From the NCBI RefSeq assembly GCF_965228935.1, contig NZ_OZ245846.1, forward strand, positions 5,818,140-5,882,139: a stretch of 64,000 nt of DNA, written 5' to 3'. The notes under the pieces were generated by a model that searched no databases, was not told where the DNA came from, and worked only from the letters and a program-made list of their open reading frames with translations. This document shows, in pieces, positions 53,398-61,708 of the stretch. The stretch comes from Ulvibacterium sp965228935 (GTDB lineage: Bacteria; Bacteroidota; Bacteroidia; Flavobacteriales; Flavobacteriaceae). The translations under genes and the position numbers were made by a program. The first letter of the stretch is position 1; the number at the start of each line of letters is the position of its first letter.

Positions 53398-53742
53398 CTA
53401 TTCGCTGGATGATAACGAAGTGGCAAGGGTACTTCCAGCATGCTGAACTTTGGCATTCTTTTGCTCAAGTTCATTAAGACTGTCCACCTCACGTCTAAAT
53501 TTCAAAATCATAAGGGTGTCCAACTGTAGGGCAATGCTATCCCTCATTCGCTTCCAATTTCTGGAATTCATTTTTTTGTTGTACTCGGTAATCTTATTGA
53601 AACGGGAAAGGTTGTAACGATTTGCCTTCCAAGCATGCGCAGTACTTTTACGGTGCTCCAAATCCTGCAAATAGATTCCTATGCCAAAGCCTAGAATGAC
53701 CAAGACAAGAATAACCTTTAAGTTTTTTACGGTTAACTTCAT
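53398..53742 (-). CDS. Small membrane-anchored protein, unknown
   Basis: A 114-residue protein with one N-terminal helix (about 10-25) and a charged, mainly helical soluble part (SLNELEQKNAKVQHAG; LQLDTLMILKFRREVD). It is not recognised. The longest frame starts at TTG at 53748; the ATG at 53742 is preferred. It lies alone between the antiporter and an unknown pair. Composition and frame length support coding, but no homologue is known to me, so this is a weaker call. Confidence 0.55.
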   Translation of the reverse strand: MKLTVKNLKVILVLVILGFGIGIYLQDLEHRKSTAHAWKANRYNLSRFNKITEYNKKMNSRNWKRMRDSIALQLDTLMILKFRREVDSLNELEQKNAKVQHAGSTLATSLSSSE

Positions 53743-53748
53743 CTGCAA

Positions 53749-54096
53749 TAGCTAAAATGTGCATTAAAATTGTGGGGCGCTGAATTGGAACGGCTCTTGT
53801 TTCCCATCCCAATTCCCGAACAATATACAAATTATAGGAAATCCATTACCGAAATATGTACAATCTGTTATTTTCTTTGGATGAATGGTACTTTTATGCC
53901 AAAAGTAGATGAATACGTACTTCGCTCTCTTCCGAGCCGAGATCCCTTCCAAACTAAAAAAATTCACGGTATGCCAAGTCTCCCAAATCCTATCCATCTA
54001 CCAATTTAAGGGTCTTTATGGGCCTATTCCAATATGTATCGAAAAGCGGAATACAGGCGTATTGGGTGAAATCCATATTCATTGGCATTGCTTTAT
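53749..54096. other. Noncoding stretch between small genes
   Basis: No convincing gene was found. Short overlapping frames on both strands encode peptides with no family pattern or start signals. No repeat, hairpin or RNA gene stands out. Confidence 0.6.
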
Positions 54097-54528
54097 TTAG
54101 TGATCTTCCAAAGTATCATCCTCCAATTCCATACTTTTTATGGCCAATCTTCTTTCGATTAGACCAAAAACATCGTATTGCCTATCTATTAAAAAGATGA
54201 GTGTATCCGACTTAAAATAGCGCCAATCCGTTATATCGCCATTGGCGATGGCCCATAAATCGGCGGCCAATACATTTGTTGAAAAAAAGGCACTTTCCAC
54301 TCCTACTTTTTCCAATCCCTTAAGCCGGTGCTTCAGCATGTTCAAAGGTTTCAGGATCGGCTTAAAATCAAAGTATTCATTGCTATACCCTATTTCACCG
54401 AACCATATTGTGGTCGTTGATTTTGAAAAGTGAATTCCGGTAAACTCCTTTTCCTCTTCTATGCGATCACCTTCCCTATGAATAACAAACTTTAGCCTTG
54501 TGCCCACATAATATTTAAGTTCGTTCAT
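54097..54528 (-). CDS. Unknown soluble protein, 143 residues
   Basis: It has no signal peptide and no membrane helix. Visible stretches include YYVGTRLKFVIHREGD, TTTIWFGEIGYSNEYFDFKP and DRQYDVFGLIERRLAIKSME. The fold is unrecognised. Its ATG overlaps the stop of the upstream small membrane protein gene (ATGA), so the two are coupled, which supports that both are real. It may be a cytoplasmic partner of that membrane protein. Confidence 0.6.
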   Translation of the reverse strand: MNELKYYVGTRLKFVIHREGDRIEEEKEFTGIHFSKSTTTIWFGEIGYSNEYFDFKPILKPLNMLKHRLKGLEKVGVESAFFSTNVLAADLWAIANGDITDWRYFKSDTLIFLIDRQYDVFGLIERRLAIKSMELEDDTLEDH

Positions 54529-54677
54529 TTTCGGACAATCATTTTGTCTTTAACTCTGGACATTATCGTTAATCCTCTTTTTATCCTCGAAAAACAGATT
54601 ATCCAAATCGCCATTATAAAAACTAGAATGCTGCCGACCACGAGAACCATCACTACTATTTGATCTTCCATAGACAT
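54525..54677 (-). CDS. Small single-helix membrane protein, unknown
   Basis: A 50-residue protein starting MSMEDQIVVMVLVV with one hydrophobic helix (about 6-28) and a basic C-terminal tail (RIKRGLTIMSRVKDK). The longer frame begins with a GTG at 54734; the ATG at 54677 is preferred because the added residues are not family-like. It overlaps the 143-residue gene by 4 bases. Unknown function. Confidence 0.5.
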   Translation of the reverse strand: MSMEDQIVVMVLVVGSILVFIMAIWIICFSRIKRGLTIMSRVKDKMIVRK

Positions 54678-54730
54678 CTTATTCAATACCACGCTCAAAT
54701 AGAGCCTTGATATTACATATAAATGCTTAG

Positions 54731-54775
54731 ACACCTGTTTTTGGATTACGTAACCCCTAAAATGTAAACAGGTGT
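54731..54775. repeat. Inverted repeat in the long intergenic region
   Basis: ACACCTGTTT (54731-54740) and AAACAGGTGT (54766-54775) are exact inverted copies separated by 25 bases. No T-run follows. It may be a protein-binding site or an RNA hairpin. Confidence 0.5.
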
Positions 54776-55136
54776 TTCCCAGCCTTTATGCCAGATATTT
54801 TATGAGAAATGTTTATGACATAGAATAAGCTCGTAAATTACTGATAAACAGGTTATTATTTTTCAATAAATAGTGCTACAGTGTTGAAACATCGGTTTTT
54901 ATCGTACGGTAAATTCCAATGAAAAAGCTGCTTTTACCGGAAAAAAGGCGGAGTTACCTATTACTTAATGAGAGGTACCGTTCAAAAGATGAAACCTTTT
55001 CATGAACGTTTCCAGCGATAATTTTGAACCTGTATAGGCTTGGCAAGGATTAAGCCTACTCGGATCTTCAGTATGATGTCCCGACCCTTATGTTTTAACC
55101 TACTTAAAAACCAACTTCACAATAAGTAATCCAGTT
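54735..55136 (+). promoter_or_regulatory. 400-base leader region of the surface-protein operon
   Basis: A long gene-free region. TAATTTTG at 55019-55026 fits TAnnTTTG, with TTTTCA (54997-55002) 16 bases upstream as a poor first element. The predicted transcript starts near 55033, at a hairpin TAGGCTT/AAGCCTA (55035-55041 and 55052-55058, loop 10). The rest shows no gene or repeat except the inverted repeat at 54731-54775. Confidence 0.45.
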
Positions 55137-58100
55137 ATGAGAAAAAGAATGCGTCCCCATGCCCTGTTCCTTTTTGCAGTGCTATGGGTCTTTGGTTCCC
55201 AAACAGCCCAAGCGCAATGCGACCCCAATAATTTTACGGTAACCGTTACCGAAGGGATCTGTCCCAGTGATGGAAATATCGCCGTGACACTTCCCGGTGG
55301 TTCCCCCTGTGTTGGATGGCAGGCCATCCTTACAAACCCCGGGGGTTTGGAAACCGTACTCAATGTACCCGATACGGGAGGGCCCGTTAATTTTAGCAAT
55401 CTTGCCGTAGGCAGCTATATGGTAAGGTTGGTAAACGGTGCAACTGTAATTCAGTCCCCGGACAATCCCATAGCGGTGACGAGTACTTATCAGGCCATGA
55501 ACATCACAAGTACCAATATGGCACCCTCGTGTCCCAGTGGAACGGATGCAACATTGACTATTGACATTAACAGTGGAGGCAACGGGCCTTTTGAATATAC
55601 CGTGACTCCACCTGCACCCGGAATACCACAGACCTTTGGTCCCACCCCAAATCGATCCCACACCTTTTTAGGTTTGAACGGTGGTGAAACGGTGTCCTTT
55701 GAGGTAACCGATTTGGGATGTTCCGTATCACAGACACAAAATCCAGTCATTACGGACAACACGGCACTGCCATCCGAATATGTCAATGCTACCTTTCAAA
55801 GGAAATGTAGTCCCGACTGTGGTGCATACGATGTATTCTTTTTTACAAGAGTCTATTCCACCGATGGTATAACTACGATACAACAACCCGGCAATGCTAC
55901 AATCAGTATTAATGGGGGCATTCCACAAAACCTGGTATTGAACAATGTAAATGGCAACACCATATCCTTTACGCATCCACCAGGACTAGATGAAAATGTT
56001 CCGTATACGGTTACTTTCAATGATGGATGTAACACTTTTGGCACGACTAAGACCACCTTACCAGTGGATGACGGTCTTTTGATCATAGACCAGGAAATTG
56101 CCTATGCTCCCGACTGTTCCGTTATCCATACCGTAGATGCCATTGGTTTAACCTTTGATGGAACGGACACTTATAATATGTTCTGCCCAACAAATAGTAT
56201 TATTATAGAACAGGAAACCTTCGTGGGTTCCAACGTATGGGTAAACATACCCTTGGTAGGAGGTAACGCTAACCCTTTGAATAATAATTTTTTCCACTAC
56301 TACACCCTACCTGGTGCTGGAAGTTACCGGTTAACAGGAATAGATGATTGCCATTCGGCATCCGTGGAATTCAACACCCTTACTCCTACAAACCCATTGG
56401 ATGACATAAGGATACTATTCTCCCCCTCCATTTTGGAAAATACCGGAGGTTTTGTGATAGATCGAGTTCCGGGTCAGCCTAGTTCCAATACCATTCCAGA
56501 GACCACGTACACCATTCGTCCAGTACCGTTTCAATCCAGTATTACCATAAATCCGACCCAACCTTTTAATTTGGGAGGTCCCTATACCCTAAATTTCCCC
56601 TTGGCGTACACCACCACTACCAATCGTTCCATTATAGGTGACCTGCCCACAGGGGAATATGAAATTACGGCAACGGACATTTGTGGCAACCTCTCTGTAC
56701 AATCCTATACCTTATTTGGCCCGGCCCAATATACCCCTGAAATCACGGCTTTCAGCGGTTGTGCCAATTCCGGTAGGATCGCATACGATATGAATACGAT
56801 AAGAGTTGCCAATTCCAATGGTCCTCCAAGGGTCAATACCATAGTGGAGCTATGGACGGATGACGGTAGTGGCAATCCGGGAACACTGTTGACCGACGAT
56901 ATTCCGGAGAATGGATTAATGGGATCCTTCAACAACCTTGGTGCTGGCGATTATGTAATTCGATTCTCGAACATCAATTTTCAATCGACCAATGCAAATG
57001 AGGTTTTCTCGGCTGCTACCGGTAACAATGCTGATCGGGAATATTGGACAACAGTAAGCATTGCACCCTTCCAAAGTATATCTGCAGCTACGGCCGGAGC
57101 GTTCTGCGATTTTACCGATCCCAATACCGGAATCATTTTCACGGAAATCACAAGTGGAACCCCTACCTATCCTATCAACTATGAGTTGTTTGCAACCTCG
57201 GATTTGGTCAACCCCGTAATGACCTATGTAGAAACAGACCCTTCCATGACCAGCCATCTTTTTGAAAATGTCAACGCCGGGGATTACTTGGTTCGAATAA
57301 CTACACCCTGTGATGGTGTTGATCTGAATGTAAATTTGATACTCGCCCCAATAACAACGGCAATAACAGCGGATAACAACCCTATATGTGCCCCGGGAGG
57401 CGATGTGGAATTGTCCATAAACTTGCCGACGAGCATTTTTGATATTACTTGGACCGATAATCTGGGTAATGTGGTCGGTTTAGGTAGTCCGGTAACGGTT
57501 ACTACCAATGCCACCACTACCTATACGGCAAGCTATGCCATAAAACCTGCGTTTTGCCCAACTGCGCCTATAAATACCAATACTATTACCATTACGGTCC
57601 ACCCGGATATTGTTCAGGTAGGGACGGAAACCTCCAGCTGTAACCTTCTCGGAACCGAATATACCCTTGTCGTGGAAGTGGCCGGTACCGGTCCCTTTAA
57701 CGCTACAGGTACCGGGGCGCCGGGTAGTTTTGCCGGAAATATATGGACTTCCGACCCTATTCCGGCAGGAACTGATTACAGCACAGATTTTACGGATGCC
57801 AATACCTGTAACACCCTTAATGTTTCGGGTAGCGCCCCTAATTGCTGTGTATTTGACCTAAATCTGACCACATCCGATATAGACCTCTGTTTGAATCCAG
57901 GGCCTTACAGCACCACTATCGCCAATACCATCCTTGGCCTTACCTATGAGGTCAGGGACCAGAACGGTATTTCTTTCAGCCCTCCCTTGACTGGTATTGG
58001 AACCGGCGGAGATCTTTCGATAAACATCCCTGCCTTAAACGTTCCCGCCGGAGGCACGGATTACCAGGTATTTGTAACCAATGGCATCCCAGGCTGTAAT

Positions 58101-60728
58101 GGCGTACTTGTAGATCCTGTCTCGTTTATCAATGGTAATCCCGATGTATTTTTAAACGTGACCGGGGATACCGTTTGTGAAGGCGATGCCGCTACGGTGA
58201 CCCTATCCAATTCGCAGGTAGGGATAACCTATCAACTTCTACAATCCGGCATTCCACTTAATCCCGTGGTAACAGGGACCGGTACGGGAGGGGATTTAGT
58301 ACTCACAATACCGGCCGGGCACCCTCAGCTCGCTACAGGCACGTACGATGTAGAGGCTTCCGGTTCCGGATGCGGTACGGTAACACTGAACCAGTCCCCC
58401 CTTATTACGGTAAATGCATTGCCTACCCTTTCATTAACCAGCCCGCCAACATGTTCTGCGGACCTTACGACCTATTCCTTGGAAGTCACGGTCAGTACCG
58501 GAACAGTGAGCAGCACATCCGGTAACGTCTCCAACACCTCGGGAAACATATGGTCGATTACCAATGTAACGGCAGGAACCAATATTATTTTGACATTGAC
58601 CGATACCAACAGTTGCATTTCCACCTTAAACATCAATGCCCCAGACTGTAGTTGTCCGGTGGTCAACGCGCCGATAAGTGGTGGTGACCAAAGTTATTGC
58701 GTTGGAAGTACAATTCCTGCATTAACGGCTGTGGTAAATCCTGGAGAAACCGTAGATTGGTATAATGCCCCCACGGGAGGTACTCCATTGTTAAGTGGAA
58801 ATTCCACATATACTCCCGCAGCTCCGGGAACCTACTATGCGGAAACCAGAAATACGGTCAATGGTTGCACCAGTACCACACGTACACCCATACAATTAAT
58901 AGAGAACAACCTTCCTATCGTTACTTTTAACGATCCCGCCGATATATGCTTGAATGCCAGTGTTCTGGACCTTACGGCATTCGTTACCCCGATCGGAGGA
59001 AACTTTAGCGGGCCAGGAGTAACAGGCAACAATTTCGATCCAAACACGGCAGGAACGGGAACCCACATCCTGACCTATGAATTTACCGACACAAACGGGT
59101 GTACCAGTAGCGATACCGCGCAAATAAGCGTAAACGCCCTATTGGCACAAATAGGCACGGAAACCACCTCCTGTGCCTTGGACGGCCAAAGTTATTTTCT
59201 TAGCGTAGAGCTAAACGGGACGATCCCCTACAACGTAACTGGAAGTGGGGCACCCGGAACCTTTGCTGGCAATATATGGACTTCGGATCCTATCCCTGCT
59301 GGAACAGATTATAGTATTGATTTTACCGATGCCAATGGCTGTAACACGGTCAATGTAGCGAATATTGCTCCAGTATGCTGTGTATTTGAGGTCACCTGTC
59401 CTACTTTCCCGGCAACTACCGTAGCATGTTACGAAGATATCCCTACCGCCACCACACTCACCGAAATAGAATTTGAGGCCTTGGGCAATGCAGATGGAAT
59501 CATCGGTAATATTCCTTGTGGTATTATTGAAATAACCGCCACAAACAGCCCTGATACGGGGAATTGTAATGTGGTGGTTAACCGCACCTATACCGTAACC
59601 GAGTATGAGGATACCAACCGCAACGGCATACGGGACCTTGGGGAGAACGTAGTACTCAACACTGTGGACTGTACCCAAAACATTACCGTACAGGATGCCA
59701 CTGATCCGGTGTTCGTGGAGACTCTACCTATGGATATCATCGTAGAGTGTAATACAGTACCTGCACCTGAAATCTTGACCGCTACGGACAACTGTGGCAC
59801 TGCCATAGTAACGTTTACAGAGACTAGGACAGATGGGAGCTGTGTATCCGATTATAGCCTGGAAAGAACATGGACCGCAACAGATGAGTGCGGACTTACC
59901 ACAACACATACGCAGACCATTAGCGTACAAGATACCACCGACCCGGTATTTGTTGAGACACTTCCTATGGATTTTACCATGCAATGTGATACCGAGTTAC
60001 CCATTGCCGAGACATTGACCGCAACGGACAACTGTGGTACGGCAACGGTAACCTATAACGAAGAAGTCCTGAGTAGCGGATGTGCCGGTAGCTATACAGT
60101 TCTAAGAACTTGGGAGGCATCGGATGCATGTGGCAACGAAACCGTACATATACAGACCATTACGGTAGAGGACACTTCTGCTCCCGTTTTTGTAGAAGCT
60201 ATGCCTCAAGATGGTTTTGCGGATTGTGATACCATTCCCGAAGCCGCTGTACTCACCGCCACCGACAATTGTGGTACGGTAACCGTTGACTTCACCGAGA
60301 CCGAAGTACCCGGAAATTGTAGTTCCGAATATAGCTTGGTGCGAACTTGGACGGCCACGGATGATTGCGGTAATGAAACCTCCCATACCCAAACCATACA
60401 AATTGCCTGTCCTGTTAAGATATATAACGCCGTGTCCGCCAATGGTAACGGGCAAAACGACATCTTCCTATTGGAGGGCATTGATTGTTATCCCAATAAC
60501 CAGGTTGAAATATTCAACCGTTGGGGAGTAAAAGTGTTTGAAGCCAGCGGATACGATAACCAAAACAAGGTCTTCAAGGGGTATTCCGAAGGTAGACTTA
60601 CCGTTGCCTCAAGTGAAAAACTACCCACAGGAACCTATTTCTACATAGTACAGTATGAGTCCTTGGATGGCGGTGAATCGCAGACCATTCAACAGTCCGG
60701 TTATTTATACCTAATAAGCGACAACTGA
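55137..60728 (+). CDS. Large T9SS surface protein with type B sorting domain and Ig/HYR-like repeats
   Basis: An 1863-residue secreted protein with a signal peptide (LFLFAVLWVFGSQTAQAQC). The body is Thr/Asn/Gly-rich with many Cys pairs, in immunoglobulin-like modules. The last 100 or so residues are a gliding-motility-type (type B) T9SS sorting domain: VSANGNGQNDIFLLEGI, EIFNRWGVKVFEASGYDN and GTYFYIVQY. Before it lie three HYR-like repeats of 79-80 residues (DNA starts 59691, 59928, 60168), each with TATDNCG-type cores. Two modules 511 codons apart share near-identical protein (FAGNIWTSDPIPAGTDYS). It would be exported by SprA and attached to or released at the cell surface; a PorP/SprF partner follows 27 bases later. 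Confidence 0.93.
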   Translation: MRKRMRPHALFLFAVLWVFGSQTAQAQCDPNNFTVTVTEGICPSDGNIAVTLPGGSPCVGWQAILTNPGGLETVLNVPDTGGPVNFSNLAVGSYMVRLVNGATVIQSPDNPIAVTSTYQAMNITSTNMAPSCPSGTDATLTIDINSGGNGPFEYTVTPPAPGIPQTFGPTPNRSHTFLGLNGGETVSFEVTDLGCSVSQTQNPVITDNTALPSEYVNATFQRKCSPDCGAYDVFFFTRVYSTDGITTIQQPGNATISINGGIPQNLVLNNVNGNTISFTHPPGLDENVPYTVTFNDGCNTFGTTKTTLPVDDGLLIIDQEIAYAPDCSVIHTVDAIGLTFDGTDTYNMFCPTNSIIIEQETFVGSNVWVNIPLVGGNANPLNNNFFHYYTLPGAGSYRLTGIDDCHSASVEFNTLTPTNPLDDIRILFSPSILENTGGFVIDRVPGQPSSNTIPETTYTIRPVPFQSSITINPTQPFNLGGPYTLNFPLAYTTTTNRSIIGDLPTGEYEITATDICGNLSVQSYTLFGPAQYTPEITAFSGCANSGRIAYDMNTIRVANSNGPPRVNTIVELWTDDGSGNPGTLLTDDIPENGLMGSFNNLGAGDYVIRFSNINFQSTNANEVFSAATGNNADREYWTTVSIAPFQSISAATAGAFCDFTDPNTGIIFTEITSGTPTYPINYELFATSDLVNPVMTYVETDPSMTSHLFENVNAGDYLVRITTPCDGVDLNVNLILAPITTAITADNNPICAPGGDVELSINLPTSIFDITWTDNLGNVVGLGSPVTVTTNATTTYTASYAIKPAFCPTAPINTNTITITVHPDIVQVGTETSSCNLLGTEYTLVVEVAGTGPFNATGTGAPGSFAGNIWTSDPIPAGTDYSTDFTDANTCNTLNVSGSAPNCCVFDLNLTTSDIDLCLNPGPYSTTIANTILGLTYEVRDQNGISFSPPLTGIGTGGDLSINIPALNVPAGGTDYQVFVTNGIPGCNGVLVDPVSFINGNPDVFLNVTGDTVCEGDAATVTLSNSQVGITYQLLQSGIPLNPVVTGTGTGGDLVLTIPAGHPQLATGTYDVEASGSGCGTVTLNQSPLITVNALPTLSLTSPPTCSADLTTYSLEVTVSTGTVSSTSGNVSNTSGNIWSITNVTAGTNIILTLTDTNSCISTLNINAPDCSCPVVNAPISGGDQSYCVGSTIPALTAVVNPGETVDWYNAPTGGTPLLSGNSTYTPAAPGTYYAETRNTVNGCTSTTRTPIQLIENNLPIVTFNDPADICLNASVLDLTAFVTPIGGNFSGPGVTGNNFDPNTAGTGTHILTYEFTDTNGCTSSDTAQISVNALLAQIGTETTSCALDGQSYFLSVELNGTIPYNVTGSGAPGTFAGNIWTSDPIPAGTDYSIDFTDANGCNTVNVANIAPVCCVFEVTCPTFPATTVACYEDIPTATTLTEIEFEALGNADGIIGNIPCGIIEITATNSPDTGNCNVVVNRTYTVTEYEDTNRNGIRDLGENVVLNTVDCTQNITVQDATDPVFVETLPMDIIVECNTVPAPEILTATDNCGTAIVTFTETRTDGSCVSDYSLERTWTATDECGLTTTHTQTISVQDTTDPVFVETLPMDFTMQCDTELPIAETLTATDNCGTATVTYNEEVLSSGCAGSYTVLRTWEASDACGNETVHIQTITVEDTSAPVFVEAMPQDGFADCDTIPEAAVLTATDNCGTVTVDFTETEVPGNCSSEYSLVRTWTATDDCGNETSHTQTIQIACPVKIYNAVSANGNGQNDIFLLEGIDCYPNNQVEIFNRWGVKVFEASGYDNQNKVFKGYSEGRLTVASSEKLPTGTYFYIVQYESLDGGESQTIQQSGYLYLISDN
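57618..57855 (+). repeat. Internal duplicated module, copy 1
   Basis: About 238 bases match 59151-59388 (offset 1533 bases, 511 codons, no net gap). Protein segments FAGNIWTSDPIPAGTDYS are the same in both copies. Confidence 0.8.
59151..59388 (+). repeat. Internal duplicated module, copy 2
   Basis: Matches 57618-57855. The copies differ mainly at third codon positions and in the first quarter, so the duplication is not very recent. Confidence 0.8.
59691..60404 (+). repeat. Three HYR-like tandem repeats
   Basis: Units start at 59691, 59928 and 60168 (periods 237 and 240 bases). Each begins with a QD/ED-x-T/S-x-PVFVE segment and has TATDNCG and RTW-x-A-x-D-x-CG cores. Confidence 0.85.
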
Positions 60729-60755
60729 TTCATATCCACAAAACAACCAGATACC

Positions 60756-61697
60756 ATGAAAATAATCAATAATAACTATAAGAAAACCGTGCTCCTTATG
60801 CTATTGGGAATGGTCCTTCCATTCCTTTGCCTTGGTCAGCAGGATTCGGAGTATACCCAATATATGTACAATACGGTGACCGTAAATCCCGCCTATGCCG
60901 GTAATAGGGGCGTATTAAGCTTTAACAGTCTTTACCGCTCCCAATGGACAGGACTGAACGGAGCTCCCCAATCACTTACCTTCTCCGTGAACAGCCCAAT
61001 TGGGGAACGGGGTGTGGGCCTTGGCCTCTCCGTTATCCATGACGAGGTGGGCCCATCTACGGAGAGCAATGTAACCGTTGATTTTTCCTATACCGTTCCA
61101 TTGACCCTCAAGACCAACTTGTCCTTTGGGCTAAAGGGAGGAATGAACCTTTTGAATGTGGACTTTGGAAAATTGGACATACGGGACCGTAACGAATTGG
61201 AATTTTCCCAAAACATTGAAAATCGCTTTTCACCCAATGTAGGACTCGGTGTTTACCTGCATTTTGACGATAGGTGGTATGTTGGACTGTCCTCTCCAAA
61301 TATACTGTCCACGGACCATTATGATGACACCATCTCATCCACCGCGTCGGAAAAAGCCCACTTCTACCTCATCGGGGGGTATGTAGTTGACATTAATAGT
61401 GGACTTAAGTTTAAGCCGGCCATCCTAACAAAAGCCGTAAAAGGCGCCCCCTTGGCCTTTGACGCCTCGGCCAACTTTTTGATCAATAATAGGTTCACGG
61501 TAGGGGTATCCTATCGTTTGGATGCCGCCGTAAGCGCTTTGGTCGGTTTTCAAATAAGCGATCGTTTTATGGTGGGCTATTCCTATGATTACGATACCAC
61601 GGAACTGGGGAACTATAATTCCGGCTCCCATGATTTCTTTTTGCGCTTTGAGTTTACCAAAAGAGCCATAAACTCCATAAACCCACGATTCTTTTAA
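60756..61697 (+). CDS. PorP/SprF family type IX secretion membrane protein
   Basis: A 313-residue outer-membrane protein with signal peptide (LLMLLGMVLPFLCLGQQ). Family marks are YTQYMYNTVTVNPAYAGNRG, then SLYRSQWTGLNGAPQSLTF, and a C-terminal beta strand pattern ending in FEFTKRAINSINPRFF. PorP/SprF proteins are encoded beside, and needed for, attachment of type B cargo, matching the preceding gene. The gap to the cargo gene is 27 bases and to the next gene 11 bases, so the set is one operon. Confidence 0.94.
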   Translation: MKIINNNYKKTVLLMLLGMVLPFLCLGQQDSEYTQYMYNTVTVNPAYAGNRGVLSFNSLYRSQWTGLNGAPQSLTFSVNSPIGERGVGLGLSVIHDEVGPSTESNVTVDFSYTVPLTLKTNLSFGLKGGMNLLNVDFGKLDIRDRNELEFSQNIENRFSPNVGLGVYLHFDDRWYVGLSSPNILSTDHYDDTISSTASEKAHFYLIGGYVVDINSGLKFKPAILTKAVKGAPLAFDASANFLINNRFTVGVSYRLDAAVSALVGFQISDRFMVGYSYDYDTTELGNYNSGSHDFFLRFEFTKRAINSINPRFF

Positions 61698-61708
61698 TAC
61701 CCCTAATT

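Noticed and set aside
53749..54096. Several 60-80 residue frames on both strands.
   Set aside because: Overlapping, with no family pattern, signal peptide or start context; treated as noncoding.
54731..54775. Inverted repeat considered as an insertion-sequence end or attachment site.
   Set aside because: No transposase or integrase gene and no target duplication nearby; kept only as a palindrome.
55182..55661. A 159-residue minus-strand frame opposite the large surface protein.
   Set aside because: Antisense to a gene with signal peptide and sorting domain; rich in Gly/Cys/Arg, typical of a shadow frame.
59691..60404. Tandem repeats that might be a CRISPR or satellite array.
   Set aside because: The period is 79-80 codons and in frame, with diverged copies encoding HYR-like domains; not spaced identical repeats.
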